From Ichthyophthirius multifiliis (taxonomy: Eukaryota > Ciliophora > Oligohymenophorea > Hymenostomatida), in contig NW_004086446.1 of NCBI RefSeq assembly GCF_000220395.1, positions 62,001 through 126,000 of the forward strand: a stretch of 64,000 bases of DNA. The letters run 5' to 3'. The notes below the pieces were generated by a model. It did no database searches. It worked only from the letters and a program-made list of their open reading frames with translations, and was not told the origin of the DNA. This document shows positions 41,955 through 53,470 of this stretch, one piece after another (the stretch's first letter is position 1; the number at the start of each line of letters is the position of its first letter). The position numbers were made by a program, and so were the translations under genes.

Positions 41955-42622
41955 AACTTTCTTGTATACTTTTTCTGTTAAATTTACCTTTTTTTTCTTC
42001 CAATTCTATAAATAAAAATTATTTATTCCTTTATTTATTTGATTTAAGAATACTAAGATTATTCGGTTTGATTTTATAAAATAAACTAATTAAATAAACT
42101 TCTATTATACTTTATATTTCCCTCGTTTTACTTTAAAAAATTTATTTTTCAAATCAAATATCTTAATTTTTTATAGTAATTCCCAAATAAAAATTCTAAA
42201 TACAATTATTCTTGAATGTGAAAAAATCTCAATTTGTTTTTTGGCCTATTAATAGTATTGAAATTGAGAATTAGACAAGATTAATTATAGAAAGATCATT
42301 TATAAATTTATTTACGAAAAAAGCATTTTTAAGTTATTTCATTAGACATTATATCGAATTTAGTTTGAAATTTTCAATCATTTTTTTCAGTATAAACATT
42401 ATTTTAGAATTTAGGAATCATATATTTACACATTTAAATTTTGAATTCATAAAAAACATTTTTTTTAGAAAAAATACTCATTTCAATTTATATATTTTTG
42501 TTTTATTAATTTTTAGTTTATTTTTGATGAATATATACTACATTTTTAAAACCTATGACGATTTTATTGAAAATTTTAAAATATTTAATGAAATTTTTAA
42601 AGTATTTTAAAAAAAAATTTGA
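41955..42622 (+). CDS. possible multi-span membrane protein, start unresolved
   Basis: One frame stays open for over 200 codons to TGA 42620-42622. It includes SQFVFWPINSIEIENQTRLI and ERSFINLFTKKAFLSYFIRH, and several hydrophobic Phe/Ile/Leu stretches (NLYIFVLLIFSLFLMNIYYI) that could be membrane segments. No in-frame ATG was found, so the 5' exon is missing or this is a relic. No family recognised. The local composition is more balanced than spacer. Confidence 0.35.
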
Positions 42623-43125
42623 TATACTTATATTTGGTAGAATTTTTTTTAGTCAATTATATTTTTAGCTTTTCAATTAAATTAATTTCATTTTTTATAT
42701 AATAATAAAAAAATAAAATTTTTTGACTGAAAACATATTTTTATGAATTTTTTTTTTTTGGTTGAGAATTTTCTTTTTTTGAATTTTTTAAAGATATAAT
42801 TTATAAATGCAATAAATTCTTTATTATTTAAATATAAAAAGAACTATTTTCTCTTTTTATTTAAAAATAGTTTTAAATTTTTTAAAGGTTATTTTAAAGT
42901 AATAATATATTTTTTTGTTAATTTTTAAAAATATAATGAAGTTTAGTTAACTTTTTATATAAAAATATTAATTTTGGATAGCTTTTTGTTTTATTGACCT
43001 TTATTTATTCCTTAAAAGTTAAAAGAAAATAATTTTTATGCAATATTTAAAAGAATTTAATTGATATTTATCTAAAAATTTAAAATTATTTTTATTTAAA
43101 AATTTAAAAAAAAAAAAAAAATATT
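42623..43125. other. AT-rich spacer
   Basis: T-rich then A-rich; no supported frame. It lies immediately upstream of the Asn/Gln-rich gene. Confidence 0.45.
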
Positions 43126-44080
43126 ATGTTTTTAAATAATAAAAATTTATCTGTTCCTCATACATAAAGAGCAGCAGTTTATATATCTCCTTTAATACCT
43201 TCTGTAAGTTTAAAAAAATACAATAGTATAAATGTTTAAAGAAATTTACATTAATTATTTCCTAAAATGCCAATACAAATTATAAGAAATAATGCGAATA
43301 TTCAATATTTTACATAAAAAGCTGCTTAAAGCAATAATAATAGTTTGGATGTTGTATTAAATAATTGTATAGAAAATTAAGTTTATACTTATAGAAATAA
43401 TTAAGAAATAAAAAATAATATAAAAGATATAATTAATGTAGAAGAACCTTAAATATAAAAGTAAAATATAATAAAAGTAAAAATAAAAAAATAATAATAA
43501 AAAAGGTTTGAATAGACAAATAATAATAAAAAAGATGCAGAAATTCAAGCAGAAGAAAATATATAAATTCCTGAATAAAAAAATAATTTAAAGATTAATA
43601 AACTAGCCCAATAAAAGCCATTAATGCAGTATAAAAACAATCGTAAAATAACAACAAATTTATATAAAAAATAAATAAATTTTTAAAAGAGTAAATAATG
43701 ATTCTTTTGAATCGTAAAAATCAAAAAATAGCTTTTAATAATAGAAATCAAATATAAAAACTAAAGATAATTTTTTTTAGAACAATAAATAAATAATAAA
43801 TTAAAATGTATAAAGTGAAGCTTACCTAAAAACAAGTAAAGCTTCAAATGAAATTTAAGATGCATCTACTTTATCAATTTATTAATTAACGAATTAAAAA
43901 AGGAATGAAATATTAGATAGAATTAAAACAATTGATAAATAAATAGAATTAAGAAAAAAATAATAAAAATAGTAAGAAGAGTAATAGAAAACACAAAAAA
44001 TGAATTCACCTGTAATATTAAATAATTATAATAATAAAATTAATAAAAAAAATAATAATAATTAAAATATTAAAAATAAA

Positions 44081-44144
<64 letters not shown>

Positions 44145-44762
44145 CTAAAAATAATAATATGAATATGACTATTTAAAATAACTATTAATTAATAAATTAA
44201 TATTAAAATAAGATTTTTCATGAAAAAACATCATTAAAAAATTCTATTTGTTTGTCTTAAAAAAATAATGAAAAATTAGATAATACTAAGTAAGGTAAAA
44301 AATTAGGAACGATTAGTCTTTTTGATATTTAAAATGTCTTTATTTTTTTACATTTTTATTTATATTTATTTATCATTTAATTAGAGTTATTCATAATAAG
44401 AAAACAAAAAAAATATTTTAAATATGAATTTTAATAATAATGTATAATATTTTAATTTTTCAAAAATATTTTATATTATTATATTAGAGAAATAAAGAGT
44501 CAGCTTATAAACTAGAAAGTGGAAAATCCTAATTTAATAATGAGTTTTCCCCAATTCAATATAAATAAAATAAATAGGATGAAGATATGAGCGTTTATTC
44601 AGAATTTTAAAATAATAATTACTTATTTGATTTAAGTAATAATATTTTTTTTTTGTTATTTTATTTTTTACAGATGAATAATTTATATAAGCCAAATAAA
44701 CTCAATTAAATAGACAAGAATAATAAAATATAATAATATAATTAAAAAAAAATTAAAATTGA
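43126..44762 (+). CDS. Asn/Gln-rich low-complexity protein
   Basis: ATG 43126-43128 (MFLNNKNLSVPHTQRAAVYI, then SPLIPSVSLKKYN). The body is mostly Asn, Gln, Lys and Glu with a poly-Asn run (44080-44142), so it is probably disordered and prion-like. A frame change near 43675-43695, in a T5/A4 run, needs loss of one nt or an unseen intron. Three 3' introns fit GT-AG: 44335-44383, 44442-44487 and 44637-44673. The last exon ends KQTQLNRQEQQNIIIQLKKN at TGA 44760-44762. No domain was recognised. Confidence 0.6.
44079..44143 (+). repeat. (AAT)n microsatellite coding poly-Asn
   Basis: About 21 tandem AAT triplets inside the Asn/Gln-rich gene. Same unit and same amino acid as in the CK1 tail. Confidence 0.9.
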
Positions 44763-45049
44763 ATTAAATAATTAATTAAGAAGTTATTTTATAAAAATTT
44801 GTTTTTGTTTTTATTAAAGTTTAGAAAATAGAGTTATCTTAAAATCTAAATAATATATTTAAAGAAAATTTTTATAATTTATATTTATTTAAATAAATAT
44901 AATTTGATATATATATAAAATAAAAGGAAAAAAAATATGTTACTATTTTAATAAATAAATAATATAATTGACAAAAAAAAAAATACTATTTACATATAAA
45001 ATAAATACATATTATATTTAAAGAATATATATATATAAAAAAAAAAAAA

Positions 45050-46298
45050 ATGATAAGTGCACGCGCAGTACATAGATTTGTTCGTAATCCAAACATAGAA
45101 TCAAGTGTATATGAAAGAGTAGGATCAAGGTATTTTTACTTTTTATTAAAAAAAAGTATATAAAAAAAGAGATTTAACCCCTAAAAGAATACCCTTACAG
45201 TACTTTAAGATCCTAAAAATGATAGAACCCTATATTTATTAGGAACTACTAACTCTTCAACATTTTTGTCTTATAGAACTAAAGAATTAATTGCTCAAGA
45301 AAAGCCAGATTCACTATTTGTGCAAACTAATAAAGAATGGTGGAATATGGCTAAGAATGTCTAAAATGTAAAATGCTAATAAGAGCTAAATTTATATAAT
45401 GCCTCATTTAAAAAAGCTTTTAATTGGAATTTAGATAATTCAATAAGAAACATCATATTTAAGTCCAAATTTTATTCATGGTTGCTTGTAATAAATTGGT
45501 TTAAAGGTATATTTATTTTAATTATTTTTTAAAAAAATAAAAAAAGCAACTCCAAATGATTTCCACCCATTTGTACCTGGGTTAGAAATGAAATTTGCAA
45601 TTGAAGAGGCGCAAAAATTATAAATTCCAGTAACTTTAGGAGGATTAGCAATAGATGATGTATCAATCTAAGCCTTAAAGAATGAACCTAGAATGGATCC
45701 TTTATCATAATTGTATTACGGTTTCACATGTTTACATAATTCTTTTTGGAAAAGAGAACATTATGATAATTATAATGTTTTAGATGTATAAGGAGGAGAA
45801 ACTTTTGCTGAAAGTTTAGATAGATATAGATTAAATTGGTTTGTGAAATATTTTGAAAAGTTAGCACCTTATTAAAAGAAAATACTCATAGATTAAAAAG
45901 ATGAAGATATATTTTACACTTTATATAGAAATATGCCCGGAAAGAAAATTTTTGCTGTAGTAAATTAATGGCATATGCCCGGAATCGAAAATTACTGGAA
46001 AAGCGCTACAAATACTAATGATGAATTGTAACCTATTAACCCTATTGGAGATTTTGATATTAATTAATATATGGAAACACAACTTGTTAATGATACTTTG
46101 AGAGCTTTTGTATCAAAACTTGGGAAAACTGAACCTGCTACTTGGAAAAACTATATCACTATTTATCATAAAGATAACTATGAAGCTGAAAGAGTTAGGC
46201 ATGTGTAATTTTAAGGACATGATGACCCACATATTTATCATGGTTTACCTTAAGACTATGATGACGATATGAAACCTAAACATCATGATAGTCATTGA
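45050..46298 (+). CDS. TraB-family protein (TRABD-like)
   Basis: TraB/PrgY/TIKI superfamily. ATG 45050-45052 (MISARAVHRFVRNPNIESSV). Two introns: 45130-45156 (27 nt, very short) and 45507-45546 (40 nt). Core strand RTLYLLGTTNSSTFL corresponds to the family's LLGTAHxS motif, followed by EKPDSLFVQTNKEWW (PDxVxVELxxxR). Later EEAQKLQIPVTLGG and IFAVVNQWHMPGIENYWKSA match the VVGAGHxPGI motif. The first motif has Asn instead of the metal-binding His, and the second lacks the Gly of GxxH. The Arg-rich N-terminus could be a mitochondrial presequence. The C-terminus is Asp/His-rich, ending HHDSH at TGA 46296-46298. Confidence 0.75.
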
Positions 46299-46945
46299 TT
46301 TGTTTGAATTATATTTTAGATATTTATATTTAAAGATAAATTTAAATATATATTTTTAAAATTGTATTAATTATTATTTATTTTTTTAAATTAAAATAAT
46401 AAATAATTTGCTATATTTATAGATTGTTTTATAAATTATTTATATTAAAAAATAAAAAAGATATTTATAGGTTGAGTGTATAATTAATTTACCAAATTGA
46501 TTAAAAGTAAAAAATAATTTACTATTAATAAAATAATTTATTTATCAATTTTTTTTAAATTAAAATAAAAAAAATTAATTTATATTTATTCTAAATCTGT
46601 AAATTATATATATATATATTTCGAAAATTAATTAAATGAACTTTTATATAATTTACTTAAAGATATTTTAATAACTAATATTTAATTATTATTTTTAATA
46701 AAGTTATATATAATATATTAAATATTTTTTTATTTATTTAACAAATATATAACCAAAATAATTAAATTTAAAATTAAAAAATTTCATAAAATAATTCATT
46801 TAATTTATTAAAAATTCTTAAAATCAATTTACAAATCATTTAATTTTTAACAAAATGAATGAATCAAAACAATTTTTATTTAAAATAAAATTCCAAAAAT
46901 AATTAATTAATAATCAAACAAAAAAAAAATAATTAAAATAAAAAA
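46299..46945. other. AT-rich spacer
   Basis: No supported frame. 3' UTR of the TraB-like gene and promoter of the CAP-domain gene. Confidence 0.5.
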
Positions 46946-48193
46946 ATGGATTAGCTTGCTCTTTAAGTATTCAATGAATAAAACAAAATTCGTTAAAATC
47001 CAAAAAGTTACATTGGTAATTTAGAACGTATGTTAGGTTTTTTTAAAGGTAATACATTATATTTACCTGGCTAAATTCCTTTACAAACAAACGAAGGCCC
47101 TTCTGCAGTTCGTGATTGTATGAATTTTTTAAATCGTCAGTAATCTCTAGAACCCTTAAAATTAAATGATTAAATGAGCAAGGCGGCATAAGATCATGCA
47201 AATGATATAGGCCCTAAAGGAATTACAGGGCATAATGGATCTGATGGATCAACTATGACTTCTAGATTGGAAAAATATGGTGATTGGATGGGTAAAATAG
47301 GAGAAAATATTTGCTTCGGAGGAAATACTGCTGTTGATATTATTGTTTAGTTAATTATTGATGACGGAGTTTCTAACAGAGGACATAGAATGAATATTTT
47401 CGGAAAAGATTATAAAGTAACTGGAATTGCAGCTGCTAAACACTCATAATATGATATCTGTTGTGTACTTGATTATGCATCGGAATATACATCTAAAGGT
47501 GAATAAAAAGCAAATACTAATGCTAATTAGTCATTTTAAAATCCTTATTCTTTTGGTAATATAGGAATCAATACTTAATAAAAGCCCTCTCAATAATAAT
47601 TTTATTAATAATAACCAAATTAGTAATAGTTTATCTAATAATAACCAAATTATATGTATTAATAACCTTAATCTTAAAAATAAAATTAATTTTAGTAATA
47701 ACCATAATTTTAATAATAAAAATAGGAAATAAATGTTAATTATAATTAACCTTAATTTAGTGATTAAAATAATTATTAAAAATCTTAATAATAATAAGGA
47801 TATTAATATTAATAATTTTAAAATTTTAATAATATTCAATAAAGAGGAGATTTAGGCTTGTAATTTTAAGATTAATTAAAAGATTTCGATAATTTTTTCA
47901 AAAAAGACCCTCAAGTAAATACAAATGTTAATTTTTAAACTTATTCTTCTACATAGAATAATCCTCCTTAATAATAATTTTACAATAATTAAAAATAATA
48001 ATTTTATAATAATTAATAATACTAATAGCAAGATTAGTTTACTGGTAACAATTAAAAACCACCAGGAACTGTTAAAACAAGTACAGAGAAAAAAATTAAT
48101 ATTGTTAATGGAGTCAGAACAGTTACTGAAACAATAACTTACACTTTGGCAAATGGAGAAGTAAAAGTAGTTGAAAAAGTATACTAATAATGA
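46946..48193 (+). CDS. CAP/SCP-domain protein with long Gln-rich tail
   Basis: Intronless, 415 residues. ATG 46946-46948: LALQVFNEQNKIRQNPKSYI is helix 1 of the CAP (CRISP/PR-1/SCP) domain; [57 protein letters not shown] and [13 protein letters not shown] follow in order. The family's two His, in GHN and GHR, are present. There is no signal peptide, so it may be cytosolic, as in many ciliate CAP proteins. Residues ~195-380 are a Gln/Pro/Tyr/Asn repeat (FYQQQPNQQQFIQQQPN), and the last 30 residues form a distinct strand-rich end ([20 protein letters not shown]). TGA 48191-48193. Confidence 0.9.
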
Positions 48194-48260
48194 CAATAAT
48201 AATTATTTTATTTAAACAAACAAACAAAATATAAAAATATTTAAAATAAAAATATATAGA

Positions 48261-51200
48261 TCAATTTTAAACTAAACAACATGTTAATGGAAAATCTATA
48301 TTATTAGTTAAATTTTTATTTATAAGTCCTTTTTTTTTTTAAAAAAAAAATATATTTTAATATTAATATATATTTTTTAATTAATATAATTTTTTACCCA
48401 TTATAAATGGAGGATTCATTATTATAGCTTTATTTTTTTGTGGGTATTCTACTTAAAGATGAGCTTCGATCTAAGAATTATAATTCAAACCAAATGAATA
48501 TTACACTGCACACTTCAAAAAATAAATATTTTTTTAAGAAATATAAATTAAAAAAAAAATACATATTTTATTTATTCGGTTTGGCATTATGAATAATTTT
48601 AAAGCTTTTATTTAAATTCTACTTTTTAAATCCAAATTTCTTAATCAGTACTTTATTTACTATCACATTATTATATTGAATTTTGGACATAAGATACAAG
48701 ATTTTCATTTTAGTCTTTAACTTTTTTAAAATAATCTTAATTAGCTTCCATTATAAAGAAATCTATTTAATTATCATTTGTTTAAAGATAGTAAATAGGT
48801 GAAAATTATTAATTTTATCCAAAAGATTTAATTATTTATATTCCTAATTCTTCATTTTTCTAAATTCTAATGTAATTTATATTCTCATATTTAGCATGAG
48901 TAAAGTTTTTCCACCTAAAACAATTATTTTAAATACAAGCGATAGTTTTCCCCTTTAATAGTTAAAAAATAAATATAAATTTAAAGAAACAATTACTTCA
49001 TTTGTCAAAAACAAATTTTAAAATGGAAAAACTTACTAAATAAAAGAATTCAACTATTCATTGTCATATATCTTTTAAATATATAAATCATTTGTAGTAT
49101 TACTCTTTTTTTTTAAAAAAATAAAAAAATAAAATAATTTTAATATAGGATGATAAATTTGTTATAAAAATTATAATAAAAAATATATAAAAAAATAATG
49201 TAAATATAAGTATTTAAATATAAATATATATATATATATTTATATTTATATATATTATTATTTTTAAATTATTTTTTTATACTATATTTTCAAAATTTCC
49301 TTTAATATTTTAAAGATTTTTATTTTTTTCAATTATTTTTTCTATTTATTTTTTATCGTCTAAATTATATAAACATTTTAATAAGTTATAAGAAACATCA
49401 AATTTTTAAAAATAATCTGTTATCTCTTAATGTATTCCGCTTTTTTCACTTATTATTATTAAACTTTTCAGTTCTATACATTCTTATTAATTTACTATTT
49501 GTTTTTTGACAATATTTTTAGGCCGTTTTAATTCAAATATTGTTGCTCTTTTTGTCGTTATTGTATCATTTATTAATTATTTCCATTTAAAACCTATTTA
49601 ATCAAAGATATTTTTTACAAATTTATTTAACTATAATTTATTTTCTTCTTATTAATAAAATAAATTAACACGAATATCATCACATGTATCATTTTTCCAT
49701 ATATAATCAACTAAAGTGTTAATAATACTATTGTAAAAACTTTTTTCAATGCAACTAATGTGCAAAATATTTATTCTTCTAACCTAATAATACTATTATT
49801 TATCTAAACAAATAATTGCCAAACCTTAAAAATCTTCATAAAAACCGTCACTTTCTATTTTAAGGAAGCTTACATCTTATTCTTCTTTAATTTTTTTAAT
49901 TATGTCATCTATATTATGTAAAAAAGAATATTTTATATCCCTAAAAAATAAAATTAAAAACCATTTTATTTTTTATTTACAAATGTATTTTTTCAAGATA
50001 ACTTTCAAGAAAAGATCTAATATTAGTTTCATTTATATTAATACTTCTAACTACATAATCACCAAATTATTCTTTTACTCTTCTTTATAAGGATTCTTCG
50101 AAAATAATAAGTTCACTTGCTCTGATTCTTTATATTATATGAGAACAATCATGTGTTATTTATTTAAAATCTACATACTGGGGATCATTAATTATTTGCT
50201 AAGCTTACATTGTTAAAAGGAAGGGATCAGAAACTGTATTTACTGATAAATTTACATGATATTAAAGTTAAGATTTTTTGAATATTTTCAAATCATCTCT
50301 CATTTTTAAAAGATAGTTTCTATCATTATAATAAAAAGGTAATTATAAGTTTTATAAATTATTCTTTTTGTAGTGGTTGTGGAGAATCATTTCCCTCCAT
50401 CTTAAAATTTATTCCACAACTTCTAATGATAAAATTCTTAAATCATTTATTATTTAAGATATTTACTATAGAATATTATTCTTCTCTTCATCTTAATGCC
50501 CTTTAAGTTACTCTATTTATTATTTTAAATTTTCTAAACATAATTCTCTCGCCTATATTACTTTAATACATATTTATATTTACGAACGATCTTTATTTAA
50601 GGCTTTTAATTCTTTATATACATTTTAAACAATTTATATATTTGGAAGTCCTTTAATACTTTCAGAAAAATATTTTCTATGAAAATGAGGAATATTTTTG
50701 ATTTCCCATTATTAGTTTATATCTTTTTATAATTATTATATATAACCTTCTACTATTTTCGGGTTATTATCTAAATCGTAAATTAATGGTTTTTCTTGCA
50801 TATTTATATAATGTTAAACTAAAGGATTATTTGAATACTTATTTTCTTCTGTTTCTTTTTCTTTTACATTTTTAATTTTTTTTTTTTTTTTTTAAATTAT
50901 TTTACTTGATATGAACTTAGAGAATGTTCGATTATGTGGGTTTTACGATATGCTTTATTCAAATTTTATTTTCCGAATTTTTCCACCTGGCTCAAATATT
51001 ATGTTTGGTTAAATATTTTATTAGTTTTGATTTGAGCTCTCATGTTAATTATTTAATATAAGCTCTTTTATAATTAAGTTTCTTAGAAAAAAAAAAAATG
51101 TTTTAATTACTTCCATTATATTTGTCCTTAAAATATTAATATTATGGAATCTTGCATAAAAAAAATCTCTCATCCCAAATTGGTTTAAGCTTTTTAAATT

Positions 51201-51300
51201 TGTTAATTTTTTCATAAAAAATATTTTTACTTTCATTTGTGGTTAAGGATTATAATCATTTTTTTATGTTAAATGTTTAAAATTATCATTAGTCAATTAT
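48261..51300 (-). CDS. large multi-exon protein of unknown function, possible C2- and GNAT-like parts
   Basis: Coding exons run from near 51300 down to TGA 48261-48263 with several introns; I treat them as one gene because the upstream part has no stop and the downstream part has no start. Near 51140-51240 splicing yields LKPIWDERFFLCKIPQY, similar to the end of a C2 domain. The middle is helical (NIPHFHRKYFSESIKGLPNI; WREMILHNHYKKNNLQ). Near 49500-49750, INILHISCIEKSFYNSIINT and GFKWKQLINDTITTKRATIF resemble a GNAT-like fold. The end reads CAVQYSFGLNYNSQIEAH then KAIIMNPPFIMG and TCCLVQN. The linking intron near 49110-49300 is long and A/T-rich. The exact start and domain calls are uncertain. 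Confidence 0.55.
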
Positions 51301-51490
51301 TTTTTTTACATTTAGTAAGCCATATTTATTTGCTTTAAATTAAATATATACAATATATAAATAGTTATAATTTTAAATACTTTTTCTTATTTTTAATATG
51401 AAACTTTTAAAAAAAAAAATATAGAAAAGCATAATTTTAATTAAAAAATATATATTATTTTTATTTTAATATAAAAAAAACTTTTTTATT

Positions 51491-52645
51491 TCAAACAAAT
51501 TTTAAATTATCAAAAGCTGGTAAGTAGCTAGACATATCATTACTTTTTGAAGCATCAACATAATTATGAAATTTAAAGCCTTTAATACCAATGTGTTAAA
51601 TGATTCTTTTATTTGAGTCGATTTAATATTTTTGAAAGTTAGTTTCATTCATTTCTTTCTCGATTTCTAATTGTTTCTTTTATTATTCGATTCTTTCTTT
51701 AGCTTTAAGTAATTTCTATTCATTTTCATTTTTGATTTCTTGTAACTGTATCTTATGATTTTCCTCTATTTATTTCATTTCGATTTCTTTCTCAGCATTA
51801 CTTTTACTTTTAAGGATTTCAACGTTTTTTTCGAAAATATTTAGTTCTTATTTTTTTCTATTGAACTCTTACTTTTTAGACTCAGTTTCTCTTTATAATA
51901 ATCCATCATAATAATTTTTGTTATTTTTAATATCAGCCTGGACATTATTTAAGGTCATTTTTTCTTAAGTTTCAAGTTTTATTTAAGTTGATTTAAGTCT
52001 ATTTTCTTATCTAAATTCTGCCTACATATCTTCGAATACACTTTTAGAACATACTCTTATTTCTGTAATTTCTATAGTTTAGCATCTTATACCCCATTTG
52101 CTAAGTTATTTCTAGAGATCTTTCTTCATATAGTTTATTAAATCATCCCTTGAAGTCATTATTTTTTTTAATTCTAAGTTTGCTAAGGCACTTCTTAATA
52201 TACTTTCACACATTGTTTTTACATTATCATCAGCTTTTCCGTCTTATGTATATTTATAGCAGTCAAAAGGACCATCTTTTTCAGGGTCTACTTCCCATAT
52301 TGTCATTCCTCTTACAGTTATTCCTTACATTTCCTTAGATACATGATTTGCATCAAAATTAACTTTATGTATAGCACTCTTCATTTTTACTACTGATTAT
52401 GTTAATCCCCTAAAACACTACAAACCAATTCCAGCTTTCTTTAATTATCCGTTTTCAATTAAAAGTAACCATTCATTTGGTTAAGCTGATTCCCAACGCG
52501 ATTATGCCCATAAGAATACTGATATTCCAACTGCTATTAATCCTAATATCCCATATAAGAATTATGGTATTGGTACTACAAAATGAGATAGAACAGGTAG
52601 AATTCCAGTAGTGGAAGTCAAAGCAATGTATTTTAGAATAGCCAT
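51491..52645 (-). CDS. SPFH/band-7 (prohibitin-like) membrane protein
   Basis: Intronless, 384 residues. ATG 52643-52645 (MAILKYIALTSTTGILPVLS). One membrane segment at ~25-48 (FLYGILGLIAVGISVFLWAQ) is followed by NEWLLLIENGQLKKAGIGL, the usual start of the SPFH domain. Then MQGITVRGMTIWEV, CESILRSALANLELKKIMTS and ISKWGIRCQTIEITEIRVCS-type segments, then a long Glu/Lys/Gln coiled coil (residues ~215-345) and a conserved-looking end KGFKFHNYVDASKSNDMSSY. Order resembles flotillin/reggie-type or HflK-type proteins that scaffold membrane microdomains. TGA 51491-51493. Confidence 0.85.
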
Positions 52646-53470
52646 TTATGATTTTTAAGATATTTTTATTTAATATATTATTAATCTTAATAATATTTTT
52701 TTTACAATGATGAAAAATTTATTTTATTTTTAGAATAAATTATGATTAATTTAATAAATATTTGTTTTCTGTTTTTATAATTAAATCAATTTTTTACTTA
52801 TAAATATTTTGTTTTTTAGAATAAAATATGATTTAATTAATTAAAAGCAATATATATTTTTAGTACAATTTAATATATTTTAAGTTAAATATTAATTAAT
52901 AAAAAAAATTATATAACTAAATTAAATAGTATTATAGAATAATTTTACTAAACAAGTTTAAGTGTTTAAGTATTTGAAAAATAAATTATAATTTAAATTT
53001 AATTTAATACGACTATAATAATATTAAAATTAAGAATTATTTTATTTGAATAATAATTTAATATAAATTTTATTATTTTATTAATACCAAAAATAATAAT
53101 AGTTATTTCTATTATAACTATTTTAAAATTTTGTTTCACATAATTGAATTTATTTTTTTTCTATAATTTTGAAAAGCCAATTGACAAAAAAAAAGGCAAG
53201 AGAAAATGAATAATTAATTAATTTTTGTTTGTTTATTTAATTGAGTTAAAAAAAAAAATATAAACGTGTAAGATTTTTATTTTTAATAGTATATATAATA
53301 ATGTAAAATACTATTTATTTATATAAATTAAAAAATATTGTATGTATATATATTTAAATTGAAATTATTACAATAGTAACTTCATAACAAAAAAGTAACA
53401 AGTAACTTAAATGAAATAAATAAAAAAAATTAACCAAAAATAAAATGATTATTTAAATAAAATAAAAAAA
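52646..53470. other. AT-rich spacer
   Basis: No supported frame; TA-rich. Promoter region of the SPFH gene on its left side. Confidence 0.5.

Noticed and set aside
47531-48196. Long minus-strand ORFs opposite the CAP gene tail
   Set aside because: They are reverse translations of the Gln-rich (TAA/CAA) codons, giving meaningless Leu/Ile strings; the plus frame has the conserved domain.
48330-48420. NPPF motif as evidence of an N6-methyltransferase
   Set aside because: The motif lies about 25 residues from the C-terminus, and no SAM-binding motif I (GxGxG-type) or downstream motifs were seen.
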